Translations under genes and position numbers: made by a program | Part shown: in pieces, positions 9,617-20,765 of the stretch | Numbering within the stretch: position 1 is the first letter of the stretch | Layout: the number at the start of each line of letters is the position of its first letter | The notes under the pieces: generated by a model | Databases searched by the model: none | Seen by the model: only the letters and a program-made list of their open reading frames with translations | What the model was told of the DNA's origin: nothing | DNA from: Rhizophagus sp. LPA8_4_AMF | Taxonomy: Eukaryota > Glomeromycota > Glomeromycetes > Glomerales > Glomeraceae | Direction: 5' to 3' | Length of the DNA stretch: 36,085 nucleotides | Assembly: GCA_021464525.1 (NCBI GenBank) | Contig: JADRCO010000362.1 | Coordinates: forward strand, 1 to 36,085

Positions 9617-12600
9617 ATAAATATCGTCCCTATCAAAAAACAAAATTTATTAGATATTTAGTATCATAATTTATTACTGAATTGAACCAATGGATTATTA
9701 AGCGCTAAGCTAATTACGTTCTTTAGATTTGACATACTGTATTAATCAAATAATAAAACGCAAGGGTTTATTTGTTTATACATGTTTCTATTAATTCATC
9801 ATAATTTAAGTAAATGGTTTAAATGAATTAAATCATATTTTCCTATTTTTTCTAATATCAAATATCCATATTAGGTAGGTCTTCAGGTTACATTTAATTT
9901 ATCTTAATTTTTGTTGAATGAAAGTATGATTTTGACAAGCGCATTTAATGCGGTGTAAAAGGTCAATCAAAGGTTGTGTAACAGAATTATGATGTTTAAA
10001 TACAATAATATAATTATACGTATAATACCAGATTTAAACGAAAAATCATCAATTGCTTTATAAATAGACCGCTGTCGCTGTAAAAAGGCTAATACACATG
10101 AAAGCGTTACATATTTCTGTAAAAAACGCACAAATTTAATAATTGAAAGAGAAATTAATTAATTGTGTGACAGATGCACAGTAACCAAGCTAAAAATGAT
10201 CTTATACAAGTAAAAAACCTGTTTCCTTGCCCCTATAAAAATGTAAATTACCTAATTTGTTATCAACGTGCTCATAAGCACCTCTAGATTTCGTAGGTTT
10301 GAAACGGGAAGAAATTAATAAAATTTGTGTACTTTTTATGATTGTAAATTAAATGAAAAGTTATTTTCTGGAAGTTTATTATATTATTAAATGATAAATT
10401 CGTGTGGAGTAAAGTTGTTTCAGATATTTTAAAATAAACATTCGAGCTGATGTTGAACATATTACGTAAATATTTTAATCCTAGTGCAGACAGGCGATAA
10501 GAGATGTACATTGCATCTGACGGCGGAAAAAAATGTTTAAGCATTTTAAAAAATTATTTATTACCCTTACGCCCAAGTTAGCAATGAGTGGTGCTTTTTT
10601 AAATTATTGTATTACAAATTATAAATAAATAAAGTTGAAATCCAAGAATGCAAATTTTGGATAATGTTTATGCGGCACTCAAAATTATTCATCTAATAAT
10701 ATTACATTCTTATTTTCCGTTAAACAACAAATTAATGATTTTTATGATTTTTTATTTAATATTGAAATCTAAATTTACATTATTTCATTGGACCAAGTTG
10801 GTTCATATGGATTTTATTTCTATAGAAAATTCCTTTTTTTTTTACAAATTTTATGATTCTCGAAAAATAAAAAAAAAAAAATTTATATATATACTATACA
10901 CATGCCGAGAAAAGTTGTACAACGATAAAAGATGATTGTATTCCGATTTTATTTCATTAAATTTAAAAATGATGATTAAAAACGAAAATACAATCATTCA
11001 GGGTTTTTACACAAAATTATTAATGTTTTACATAAATGAACATGTACAACTGTTTTTTTCTCCTTAAAAATCAATTGGTTGATTGGGCTCAAACAATAAT
11101 GCGGTATTAGTATTATTTTTTTTTTTTTTGCTCGAAAATCTGTAAATCACAGATTTGTCTTTTTGTTATGCTTATTGATTTGTGTGACACCCTGTCAAAC
11201 TGCTGTCAAATACACTATACGTACATAAATTCTTGAATTTTTTAAAAAAAATTCTATGATTTGAATATTATAGATCTTAAGAGTTTTAATCTATATTAAA
11301 AAATTCGTTGCACGAAGAATCAAAACCAGTTCCGTTAAAAATTTACAAAACTGAATATAGCACTTATATATATATTAATACATAAAAAAAATAGAATGTA
11401 CAAACAGATGTGTTAATGCTATTTAAAACTATGATAAAGATAGTAGGTAATGTATTGAACCAATTCCTAATAGTAAATATTTATTGCTAACATAAAACAT
11501 TATAATTATTATATAATTCATTAATCTTATATTAATACTCAGTTTAGTTTGTAGGTAAGCTTTTAGAATGAGTTTATTAAAACTTTCATTCATTATTTTC
11601 AAAAGAAACAAAAACCTTTCGTCCATAATTCACAATAACTATATTTGTTTTTTAATGATATTGTTTGAATATTTATAACAACATTAATATAACATAACCG
11701 GAATTTACAGGAAGCTGTTAAATCCGCCACATTTTTTATATACCGTAATTATTTCGGGGCGGAAGAAAAATGTACAGCTACAATACAAATTTACTAGTAC
11801 CGTACGATAATTGTATGTTATTGAACGTTTGTAAAACTTTCAACTAGGAAATTGGAATCGATTTTCGATCCAAATTTTGATATATGTATAATATGTTTAA
11901 GAAAGATATATATCAAATTCTATTAGGGATGAAGACATAATAAATTATCATCGTTTCAATTCAAATGTAAAAAAAATTCATGTGACCAATATTAAAGAAA
12001 TTCAATTTATATGATTAATATAACCGGATTATGAGGTTTCGACATAGAATATGAATTCTTGTCGATAATAGTTATTTTTCAGATTTAAAGATGCTTATAA
12101 AAATACCTCAAAAATGAGAAGTGATGATTATTTGGACTAATGAACATTTGGACTATTGGACTATTGTTGTCCAAATTTTTAATTCTCTATTTCAATGATA
12201 CTGTTGCAAACTGGTTGACTCCATATTGATGGATTTCGAACAAAAATTTTAAAATTTATTGCATTCTGATATATGAAGTTTCGAAATATAAAGAAGAAAG
12301 CTTGAAATTCTGAATGTAAATTGGATCGAATTTTGAATTCCTTTTTTTTGAAGTATGAGATAAATTATTATTCCAGCTAAAAAATTATGCATAATGCAGG
12401 CCAATATGTGATAACACTTTTTGGATATTCGGATATTTGTGCGATTATCCAAAATTCCAAATGTCCCAATAGTTCGATTGCAGGAATTAGACAATATCAT
12501 TACAGTATTATTAACTGCAAATGTATAATACATTGATTAATTTTAGGAACGATTTTTATCATACTATTTTAATTGTCATGAAAAGAAAAGAAAAAGAAAA

Positions 12601-13264
12601 AAATGATAATACAAAATTTCTCCCCAAACTAAAACTAAATCACGTTCTAAACAGATTAAATACTATTATAATATTATTATAATCTAGTTAATACTGACGA
12701 CATACAGATATTATAAAGGAATTCTAATTGATATTCGTAACTTGATTTGAAATATACTATAGTGAATAAATAAAGAATAAAAAAAAAAAAATACTTCCAA
12801 AAATTATGCCATCCAATGAATCGAAAACTGAAAGTAATATGAAAAAACTATATTTAAGTCTTAAAGACTAAAAATTATTTAAGTAAAAAAAATTATTGAA
12901 AAATATAGTGCGTCCCTTTAAGTAGTATTAGATTTAACTGCGAATTCTGATATTTTTGAAAAAGTATTGCTGGTCTGCTGGTCTGGTCTAACAAATCAAA
13001 AGTAATTCCGATCCAAATTTAATAATTATATGTATAACTTTTTTTAAGTTTTTTATAACATGATTAGTTCTCTCCTACTCGGATTACCATCAATTTAGCT
13101 TTTTTTGAAAATGTTGAATAAAACCAGGTACCGTACTTATGCAACGCTGTTAATATTAATAAAGAAATCTTAAAATGATTGTCATACATGTACAGAAGAC
13201 TTTTATATTATAATGTAATAATTTACTAAACGATTCGGAGAAAGTAAAAAAAAAGAAATAATTT
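9617..13264. other. Long intergenic stretch without a supported gene
   Basis: Frames of 86-95 codons at 10284-10544 (-), 10648-10935 (+) and 12249-12533 (-) are about what chance gives at this base composition. No tRNA, rRNA or clear element ends were found. The region near 12390-12460 (minus strand: KKCYHILACIMHNFL) faintly recalls the C-terminal end of PIF/Harbinger transposases but is too short to call. Confidence 0.4.
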
Positions 13265-13412
13265 TTAATAAGAAAACCTGTTAAAAAATTGGGTTGTAAA
13301 TTCGTCTTGAGTAATTTGCTATGGTAATTGTTGCATTATTCTTATTGTGTCGATATTGTTAACAGAAACCTTCTCCTTCTTTGAATAATATTATTTTATA
13401 TAGAGAAGCCAT
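13265..13412 (-). pseudogene. Broken copy of the FNGSSFY small protein family
   Basis: Read on the minus strand, an ATG at 13412 is followed by a region whose third frame gives RRRRF (the arginine block, about 13365-13378). After a frame change comes DTIRIMQQLP, then a TAG at 13319-13321, then QITQDEFTTQFFNRFSY and TAA at 13265-13267. This lines up with the other members: the TAG replaces the second codon of the PPQ step, and the tail is a mutated form of EFxxQLFNGSSFY. At least one frameshift and one nonsense change make it a pseudogene. It is too short and too broken to appear as a long open frame. An ATATAAAC box lies 26 bases upstream of the ATG. Confidence 0.75.
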
Positions 13413-13506
13413 TATTAAACTGTAACTCTTAACAACTGGTTTATATGAGGAAAAGAATTCTTTTTTTAAAAGGTAAATTATTGTGTATAAAATTTAAAAA
13501 TTTTAA

Positions 13507-13620
13507 TTATTTATCAAAAGGTATATGATCACCAACCGTTATCCGCCCAAATTTAGTTATGAAAATTTCATCATCGGATATCTTCCGAGTTCCCGATAAG
13601 TTGACAAAGAAGTAGTAATT
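13507..13620 (-). pseudogene. Possible short coding remnant, unknown family
   Basis: Minus-strand frame reading FVNLSGTRKISDDEIFIT and then KFGRITVGDHIPF before a TAA at 13507-13509. The composition and locally higher G+C look protein-coding, and an in-frame stop lies just upstream. No ATG or splice site could be assigned. It lies 95 bases upstream of the family pseudogene and may be an exon remnant or chance. Confidence 0.25.
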
Positions 13621-14124
13621 TATTATCCAAATAGAAATTCACACAAAACAATGCTTGTATCCAACAATAACTAAGTTATTTCTAAAGAACTATTTTATTT
13701 ATTAAAGTAATTGAACAGCATTCTGGTCCAATTAGAGTCAAAGAGTTGTAAGTTCATAAAATGGCAACCAGCAATATTGTCATGAAAAATAAGCATGTGA
13801 AAAAATTGGTTTTTTTTTTATTATACACATTTAAATATGAATCATGTTTAAAATTTTATCTACTATTTCATCTACTATAATCGGTATATTAAACTCGATA
13901 AAAATAAAAGTTTCTTTATTATAGATATAAATTGGGTTAACAAAGAATCACTTTATTAGAAAAATTAGGCTTTTGTTTCTTTCATTTTAAAATTCAATGT
14001 ACCCAGTTAGTTAGTTTCAATTATACTTTTTCTACATTGTTTTGATCATTAATGCAACTCATTCATAAAATGCAGAAACAGAACTTTGGCACAAAAAAAA
14101 AAGACTAATCGATAATAAAAAATA
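13621..14124. other. AT-rich spacer
   Basis: No gene or clear repeat structure seen. Confidence 0.45.
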
Positions 14125-14238
14125 TCACTGTTGGTGATTGTCACCCTATCAGAATTAAGATAGAATTTTGGGCAGAATTAAGAATGTCATGAAACTCTGC
14201 CCTGTTAATGCTGGTATGGTGAGAATCACCTGCGGTGA
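14125..14238. mobile_element. 114-bp MITE with GGTGATTnTCACC ends
   Basis: The left end (TCACTGTTGGTGATTGTCACC) and the right end read on the other strand (TCACCGCAGGTGATTCTCACC) agree at most positions, and the match continues as TAYCAGMATTAA, about 34 bases with 8 or so mismatches. Each end itself contains a small GGTGATT/TCACC hairpin, and an inner pair GGGCAGA / TCTGCCC adds another stem. Noncoding. The target duplication is unclear. Confidence 0.65.
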
Positions 14239-14754
14239 GATTTAGCAATACCTTAATTATATACAAAATATTTTTGTTAAAACAATGCTTTTTATGACAC
14301 TAATATAAAAGAAAAAGTGTTATTTATATTACAAGTTATTAATAAAAAGTTGATGTAAAATTTATTTGTATAATAAAAAATTCTTAGTTTATTTTAAATT
14401 TTTGGTTCATAGGTTCGTAATATCTTCACTTATTATGAAACATTTATAAAATTTTACTTACAATGGGGAAGATTTTGGTTACAAAATCGACGAAGGTAAC
14501 CAATAATAGGAATAAATAAATATAAAATTCGAAGATCTTTAAATAATTTCGTAAATATACATGTTAATTGGAGGATATATTTAAAAAAAAAGGAAGAGAA
14601 AAATTGAAGTCTAGTAGTCCTATGCGAATAAACGAGATTCGAATTTAAATAAGTGAAGAACATTATAAATTTTTTGTTGTCAGTAATGAATAAATCTGAA
14701 GAAACGTACAAAATTTTGCAAAAAATAACATAACTGACCATTCAAAGTATGGCT
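14239..14754. other. Spacer downstream of the 14755 gene
   Basis: A minus-strand frame of 95 codons (14454-14741) begins with ATG only 13 bases beyond the stop of the neighbouring gene, but its product is a T-rich hydrophobic string expected from chance. No other feature is seen. Confidence 0.4.
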
Positions 14755-14955
14755 CTAATTAAAGGAAGAGCCGCAAAATAATTGGATTACAAATTCATCT
14801 TGTGAATTTTGTGGTGGCATTTGACGAATTCTCCTCAACGTGTCGATATGGGGTGATAATCGAATGTTTCGAGTTAAATGATTAAATTGTCTTCTTCTGT
14901 TACGTTGAATTAATCGAAGTCTTGCTCTCCTCCTATCAATATTTTGATTGGACAT
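14755..14955 (-). CDS. Small arginine-rich protein, C-terminal FNGSSFY family (66 aa)
   Basis: Unknown function. 66 residues from a clear ATG at 14955: MSNQNIDRRRARLRLIQ, then more arginine (RNRRRQF, TRNIR), then LRRIRQMPPQNSQDEF and the tail VIQLFCGSSFN before TAG. It shows the full plan of the family: polar N-terminus, basic block, PPQ, acidic DE, aromatic tail. The pI must be very high. No signal peptide or hydrophobic segment is present, so a cytoplasmic or nuclear product is expected. Relative to its paralogues the tail carries C for N and ends in N rather than Y. The 5' flank has a TATA-type box 65 bases before the ATG and a T-rich leader. The broken copy at 13265-13412 is its nearest family neighbour downstream. 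Confidence 0.75.
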   Translation of the reverse strand: MSNQNIDRRRARLRLIQRNRRRQFNHLTRNIRLSPHIDTLRRIRQMPPQNSQDEFVIQLFCGSSFN

Positions 14956-15019
14956 TGTATACCTTTTTTTTTTATTTTAATACGAAAAATTATGTCGAAT
15001 GTAAAAAAAAATTAGCGAA

Positions 15020-15027
15020 TATTTATA
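15020..15027 (-). promoter_or_regulatory. TATAAATA box, 65 bases upstream of ATG 14955
   Basis: Reads CACTATAAATATTCG on the minus strand, resembling the boxes ahead of the 9371, 17768 and 19721 genes. Confidence 0.45.
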
Positions 15028-16229
15028 GTGTTGCCGACTAAAGTATCTCTTCTCTCACATACCCAAAAATAATCGGTTCTTACAAATAAAAAATTGTTAT
15101 TATTCATTCATTTTAAAATAATGAGATTTCTTTGTTCAACAATCAATACCATATTCCAATTATTTCATGCAAAATTTCTCCCATAAATTTTTTGTGCAAA
15201 CGGTTTACATATTATAAATCCAATAACCTATTTGTAGTTAGAAGATAGTCACTTGATTTTATCATAACCAAATATATCTAACTTATTAAGCAATAATATC
15301 TTTAGTTATGTACTTGCCACATACGGTTAGCATAGTAACTCTGTATTTTTTATCCATTGATGTATAAAATATAAAGGGTTCGGGTCTTGTAAATCAAAAA
15401 ATTAATAGATGAATATAAACTGAAAACAAAATTCTTTTTTGACGCTTATCCGATGTTCATTTTTCATTTGTTGATAGTGATTTATTTATTTTATTTATTG
15501 TATTTATTGATCGTTCTAGAAATGATTTTTGCAAATCTAGTAAATCCAATTCTTATAAGGCATACAAGGATTACAAATAAGTCAAATATATGAAAGTAGC
15601 AATTGTTTTGATGGTATTCGTAATAGTAATACTAAATCATTTTGAAAGTAAATTAGTTTAATACTATCGAATTCTATATTTAATAAGTTCATTCGGATAT
15701 GAATTTCGGCCGTAAAATTTTTTGACCAAACATTTTTTCCCGATTAAAGAGATAAATATTTTGTTTCATCATCTTTCTTAAAAGATTAATTTACACAACA
15801 ATTAATAAACAAATTATTATGTTTGAATAAATCAACGTTTTGATTGGCTGATTTCAGATTCACCTTTTACTTTCATCAATTCACTGAGTGAGTTCCTAAT
15901 ATCCGGAAACCGTGATTATTTTTTTCATCCTTAAACAAATTTATATCTCTAAATATATTCATTTCAATGGAAAATATAAAATGAGAGTTTGATATTTAAA
16001 AATATTACAAATCACAATTATCAATAGTATTATTGATCAGTACAGCATAAAATCGTGCATAATTCCATCAGACCGAATTATTTCAAAGGGATTTTTTTAT
16101 CTCAGTTATCCAATGATTACATAAGAATGTAATACCAATTTAAATATTGTACTGATAAAATGAAAGAAAGGTATATTACTATTATAAAAAATTTATATGA
16201 TAATTTAAAATAAAATTATAAAATTACTA
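15028..16229. other. Intergenic AT-rich DNA
   Basis: No open frame, RNA gene or paired repeats that I can support. Confidence 0.45.
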
Positions 16230-16406
16230 CCCTATAAAAAATTTTATCCGTTATTTCTATAAAATCTCCGTAAAAATGAGCCTTTCACGGATCCATTCAC
16301 GGAAAATGAACATAATTTGATAAATTCCGTGATATAAGGTTATTAATTCCAGCCTTTTACGGGAAAAGGATGGAATATAAAAAACGGATCGACTTTTTTT
16401 ACAGGG
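16230..16406. mobile_element. 177-bp MITE with CCCTRTAAAAAA ends
   Basis: The left end CCCTATAAAAAATTTTATCC and the right end read on the other strand (CCCTGTAAAAAAAGTCGATC) share the first dozen bases and a following ATCCGT. CTA flanks both ends (TA if one extra base is counted), consistent with a short target duplication as in Tc1/mariner or Harbinger relatives. Internal complementary pieces (TCCGTGA / TCACGGA, CCTTTTACGG / CCGTAAAAATG) suggest a long hairpin. Noncoding. Confidence 0.6.
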
Positions 16407-17767
16407 CTATATTCAATTTTAATAAGGTTTTCGCGATTATAAATAAACCGATATAATAAATTCCAAATTAGAATCGCGTAATAAATCAAATATAAAATGG
16501 ATAGGTTTGTAAAATAACAAAAAATTATTACCAAGCAATTATTCTAAATAGTGATAACCGGGTTAAAATGACCGATACAGCGATACACATGATACCCTAT
16601 AATCATCGTACGACATCGAGTAACTACCAAAAAAAATATATATTCGGTAACGTGACGTTATACTACGAATCTAAAAGCAGATATCGATAAAAATAGTTCG
16701 CAATAAAATAACAATTCTTTATTTCAGTATTTTTGAAATGTACATTAATTTGTTTTGAAAATGAAAACGCGTTTTTTTTTCTATAATAAATATAAATATA
16801 TTGAAAGTTTTTTTTTTACAAATCTAGGAGTATAAAGGTGAACTATCAAGAGTTTGAAAAGACTTTTTTTTATTTAATATAGCATAATAATTATCATTTT
16901 ATTACAATTATTCAATAATTTATTCAATAATAAATTTTATTAAATAAAAAAAAATGAATCATGTGAAATATTAGAAGTATTTAGATAAATACTTCTTTGC
17001 ATTTATTATATTAAAACCATGAGTATTTTAGTATAAATACTCGGAAAAAACCCCCACTAGTTCCAATTCACGTGACTGAAACAACTGTGCAATTCCGGAT
17101 TGCATCGGAACGCTTGTTTGATTGATAATTACACAAAATCGTCGATCATCGGCATCAAATCCATACAAATCGTAACTACTTTTATACATGAATATAATCT
17201 AAATACATGAATATAATATACGTAATGTATCACTCTTTCACATATTGTTTTTTACTGTAATAAGAAAATTCATTGTGACGTGAGTAATTGGATATATGTA
17301 AATATATGTAAAAATATATACATTATATCTATTGTTGTCGTTTTTGACTAATCGAAATTCGGTAAAACGGAGATGTAATATTTTTAAAATTTCTCGATAA
17401 TGTTGATAACGATGTAAATTATGATCGGCATCGATACTGTTATTTCGACTTGTTATTTCGACGTAAAAAAAAAATAAACCGAATTTTTTTAAATAAAATA
17501 GGAATAAATTCCTTCGGCGATACGATTTTAAGATTTTCCAATTTTTTTTGTCACAATTTTTAAACCGAAAATGCCAATATTTCTTTTTTCCACAACCATA
17601 AAGCCATAAACCAAAAAGTAACTTTTCATCATTTGAACAACTGATAATCAAACTTTCTTATCACCCAAAAACACCCCACAACACCGAAAACTATGATAAA
17701 TTTCATGCTTAAAACTAAAATGTCTTTATTAAAGGTCATAAATAATTAAAATAATAATTTTTTTAAT
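16407..17767. other. Intergenic DNA containing one long open frame
   Basis: Apart from the 17238-17651 frame described separately, this stretch holds only AT-rich sequence and a short AAGTATTTAGATAAATACTT palindrome at about 16975-16994. Confidence 0.45.
17238..17651 (-). CDS. Uncertain open frame of 137 codons lacking an ATG start
   Basis: The longest stop-free frame in the window. It begins with TTG and has no ATG until near its end, so it cannot be a complete simple gene. It could be an internal exon, a decayed gene or chance. The product contains SYRRRNLFLFYLKKFG and HRYQHYREILKILHLRF, then an AT-repeat tail (YIFTYIYIYP). With stops at about one codon in ten in such DNA, a run this long is improbable but not excluded. 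It lies downstream of the 17768 gene on the same strand. No family recognised. Confidence 0.25.
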   Translation of the reverse strand: MIISCSNDEKLLFGLWLYGCGKKKYWHFRFKNCDKKNWKILKSYRRRNLFLFYLKKFGLFFFYVEITSRNNSIDADHNLHRYQHYREILKILHLRFTEFRLVKNDNNRYNVYIFTYIYIYPITHVTMNFLITVKNNM

Positions 17768-17938
17768 TTAATAAAAAGAAGAACCCCCAAATAGCTGAGT
17801 TGCAAAAACTCCTTGAGGAAATTGCTGCGGTAATTGTCTAATAGATGCAACAAAACTTAAATGGCTCCTATCATACTGAGCCTTTAAGGACCTTCTTCTT
17901 CTCCTCTTAGCTACGATATTATTTTTATTAGAAAACAT
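17768..17938 (-). CDS. Small arginine-rich protein, C-terminal FNGSSFY family (56 aa)
   Basis: Unknown function. From ATG 17938 the product is 56 residues: MFSNKNNIVAKRRRRRSLK, a short spacer with SFVASIRQLPQQF, and the tail VFATQLFGGSSFY before TAA. RRRRR is the strongest uninterrupted basic run in the family together with that of the 29642 gene and would serve well as a nuclear localisation or RNA-binding patch (inference). The frame stays open upstream for 60 codons but starts with TTG there, and a TATAAATA box lies within that extension, so the ATG is preferred. The PPQ step is PQQ and the acidic pair before F is replaced by GV. It has the same orientation as all relatives and its own TATA-type box 89 bases upstream. 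Confidence 0.7.
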   Translation of the reverse strand: MFSNKNNIVAKRRRRRSLKAQYDRSHLSFVASIRQLPQQFPQGVFATQLFGGSSFY

Positions 17939-18027
17939 ATCACTTACGGACAAAAAGTAATATATTATAGAAGTGTGGAAATAAAAGACAAGAATAAAAT
18001 TATTTTTTTTGGGGGGTGGAAGACTCG

Positions 18028-18035
18028 TATTTATA
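18028..18035 (-). promoter_or_regulatory. TATAAATA box, 89 bases upstream of ATG 17938
   Basis: Reads GTTATAAATACGAG on the minus strand, close to the box of the 9371 gene. Confidence 0.45.
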
Positions 18036-19720
18036 ACTTTTTTGATTACATAAATTCGGGTATCAATATTAATATCACAAGTTAAAATAAATAGGTTTTT
18101 TTTTCGGAAATCTAACAACCGTTAATTTAATTGTTGTCTAATTATCTTTTTAATAAAATATTTCTTTATAGAACAGATAATTATAGATCAAAATGAAGTT
18201 TTTAGTGGAAAATATACACAGAATAATCTTTTTTTCTTCTCAGAACCTCGTCTTTAAATAAATAAAAAATTACTGATAATAATCAAAACTAGTTAGTTAG
18301 TTAATCGTAATTGTAACTGTAACTCTAACCGTTAAATCAAACAGTTAAATAGAAAAAACGCATAGAAGTTACTATAAATAACCATAAGAATCAAAAGAAG
18401 TATTTGTTTGTCCTTATTTAACAAATATATTAAACAGCAATTAACTGACAAACAGATAATTCAGCATATAGAGGTTACATCACAGCACATAGCGTTACAC
18501 AAATCATAAGACTAGCAATTATTATCTGCACTTTGCCCACAATATTATGATTCATTGTTTGTATCCCTTTATGATTTCATTAATATCTGTCGTTGATCAA
18601 AAAAACAATAAAATCTAACGGTCACTCCCGGTTAATAACGACTAATCTGATTTCTCTTGGTTTTGCAAGGATATTAAAAAAAAAAAGTATTTTTTTTTTT
18701 TTTTTCATTATTAACCGTAAAACAAACGTAAAAAAAAAAATTTCTAAAAGTGATTAATAATATATAAAAAAAAAAAAAAAAAAATTTGGTGTACCAAATA
18801 TTTAATAATAAAACATTTAAATTTTATTTGGATAACTATTTTTTTTAATAGCATATAAACTAAGTAATTAAAAAGGTACTAAATTTCTAGGGACTTAACT
18901 GATAAAAAAAAAAAAAGGATAGACATTATACAATCCCGACTTTTTTTTTCTTTCACACGCACAACGGAATTGTACATATCAAGTGTATCAGCTTATCATT
19001 TAATCGTATGCAGTTACAACGCGGTCTCACAAATAAAATAATAAACTTGCATTTTTACCAAAGAAACCTACTACTACACATTTTATTGTATTCTAATATT
19101 GTACTCCAACATGTATTCTTTAGATTTCTAACGCGGAAATATTGGAAATATTAATAAATTTATTATAAAAAATCATTTATATAAAGAAAAATGGAAAAGA
19201 AAATTCCACCAAACATCTATACATTTTTATTAACTTTAGAAAAACAGTGTTTATGTTATTTGTTGAATATTAATAGAAAATAGAAAATATAACGAATAAA
19301 ACAAGTAAAAAATGAATTAAACATAATCATAGTATTTGTGCCGTAAATTCTATTGCGATTTATTGATCGGAGAAAATGGTTAAAGAAATAAAATGAATTT
19401 AAAATAATATTTCATAATAGAATGAAATAGGAATTGAAAAATTTTACTACTATAGATAAAAAAAACCGATAATTACCAAACTACCTTAAAAATAATAAGA
19501 GGAAATAGGTATTTATGCTTAGAATGTTTACATAATTAATTCATCATAAATTTTTGCTTAAATTATTTCAGAGATGCAGGACGTTATAAACGTATTTTAT
19601 TCGTAAAACGGAAAGTGATCGACTTTGGGTTGACGATATAGACTGACGATTAAATTATAAAAGGAATTGCCGAATGATTTTTACCAATTTAAGTTCTTAT
19701 GATAGAAGATGAAGGATAAT
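18036..19720. other. Intergenic AT-rich DNA with long A and T runs
   Basis: Homopolymer A and T tracts at 18680-18785 and 18906-18950. A loose TAACTGTAACTCTAACCGTTA string near 18310 is not telomeric. No gene seen. Confidence 0.45.
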
Positions 19721-19885
19721 TTAATAAAAAGAAGAACCATTTATGATACAGTTTATGAATTCTTCTTTGGAATTTCGCGCCAATCGTTGTCTTCTCCTTG
19801 GTGAATTGTTACTATTGCATTGTGCCAATAGAAATCTTTTTTTCCTCCTTCGGATAATGAAATTATCATTGCGATGTAAAGTCAT
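19721..19885 (-). CDS. Small arginine-rich protein, C-terminal FNGSSFY family (54 aa)
   Basis: Unknown function. From ATG 19885 the product is 54 residues: MTLHRNDNFIIRRRKKRF, LLAQCNSNN, then SPRRRQRLARNSKEEF and the tail INCIINGSSFY before TAA. The first three residues and the NGSSFY ending resemble the 9371 member. The core QLF of the tail is changed to CII, so it is the most diverged intact tail. The longer frame upstream starts with TTG, and the TATAAATA box lies inside it, supporting the ATG chosen. An overlapping plus-strand frame (19743-19934) is only a shadow. Basic, soluble, no export signal. Confidence 0.65.
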   Translation of the reverse strand: MTLHRNDNFIIRRRKKRFLLAQCNSNNSPRRRQRLARNSKEEFINCIINGSSFY

Positions 19886-19965
19886 TTCTTTAATCATTAA
19901 ATGTTTGAAAACCGTAAATAAAGACCAAAGATGAGATTTTCGGATGAAAAATGAAAGCTTTGCAT

Positions 19966-19973
19966 TATTTATA
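19966..19973 (-). promoter_or_regulatory. TATAAATA box, 80 bases upstream of ATG 19885
   Basis: Reads GTTTATAAATAATGC on the minus strand. Same orientation and distance class as the other family boxes. Confidence 0.45.
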
Positions 19974-20559
19974 AACAAAAATTTAACCGTAGTTTTTTTA
20001 TCAGAAATTTATTTCGGAGTTAAAGTGCAAAATATATCTTCTTTATAGAACCGTTACAACAGAATTAATCCAAAGATCATTGTAATTTCTTTAACGTGTA
20101 AAATGCAAATAAAGGCATACAATTATTACTGCGCTCATCAAAGTTATATACATTAACAATATTTATCTGATTAAGAAGCTTTAATTATAATTTCGCTTTA
20201 TATGTTATGATAATGTTATCAAGATGAAAAATTCGGTTATTCCAATAAGAGTATCATCAAAAATGGTAAAATACTAGAATCTCATGACCAAATTATTTTG
20301 ATCCCCATTTTGATTATGTTATACCTTTGTATTGAATAAATAAACAATTTTTTTTTTATCTTTAAACAATTCTTTAATCACATATTTTATTTTTAATAAT
20401 TTACTTTATGTGTATTATAAATTTTTATATGTTTTGTGAATTTTATTTTAGTAAAATGTTAACATAATTATAAGTTTCTTAAGTTAAAGAAGACGGTTAT
20501 AAAAAAAGTTGGGTTAAATTATGATATTTTTACCTAATAAAAAAATTTTTTTTTTTTTA

Positions 20560-20765
20560 GGCAAAATTCGTATTTTTAGAAATAAGTTAGTATTTTTAGA
20601 ATTTTTACTTTTTAGAAATCTTTTTTATATTTTTACTTTTTAGGGAAAAAAAGAGAATCTTTTGTTGTATTTTTTACTTTTTAGGAAAAAAAAAGAATCT
20701 TTTTTTGTATTTTTTTTTACTTTCTAGAAAAAAAAGAAAAAAAAAGAAAATTTCTTTTTTTGCTT
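20560..20765. repeat. Low-complexity tandem block TTTTTACTTTTTAGGAAAAA
   Basis: About four degenerate units built from TATTTTTACTTTTTAG followed by an A-run and AGAATCTTTT. Length varies from unit to unit, as in replication-slippage repeats. Confidence 0.6.

Noticed and set aside
10284..10935. Two frames of 86 and 95 codons on opposite strands
   Set aside because: Composition is that of translated AT-rich noncoding DNA; the second ends in a poly-lysine, AT-repeat stretch. No conserved motif.
12249..12533. 94-codon minus-strand frame with ACIMHNFL resembling a Harbinger transposase end
   Set aside because: Too short, with no DDE residues or element ends nearby; frames of this length are expected about once by chance here.
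14454..14741. 95-codon frame starting 13 bases after the 14755 gene, like a second cistron
   Set aside because: Composition is Phe/Leu/Tyr-rich as expected from T-rich DNA, and no relative follows any other family gene.
18300..18345. TAACTGTAACTCTAACCGTTAA string, suggesting telomeric repeats
   Set aside because: It is irregular and short, and lacks a TTAGGG/CCCTAA array.
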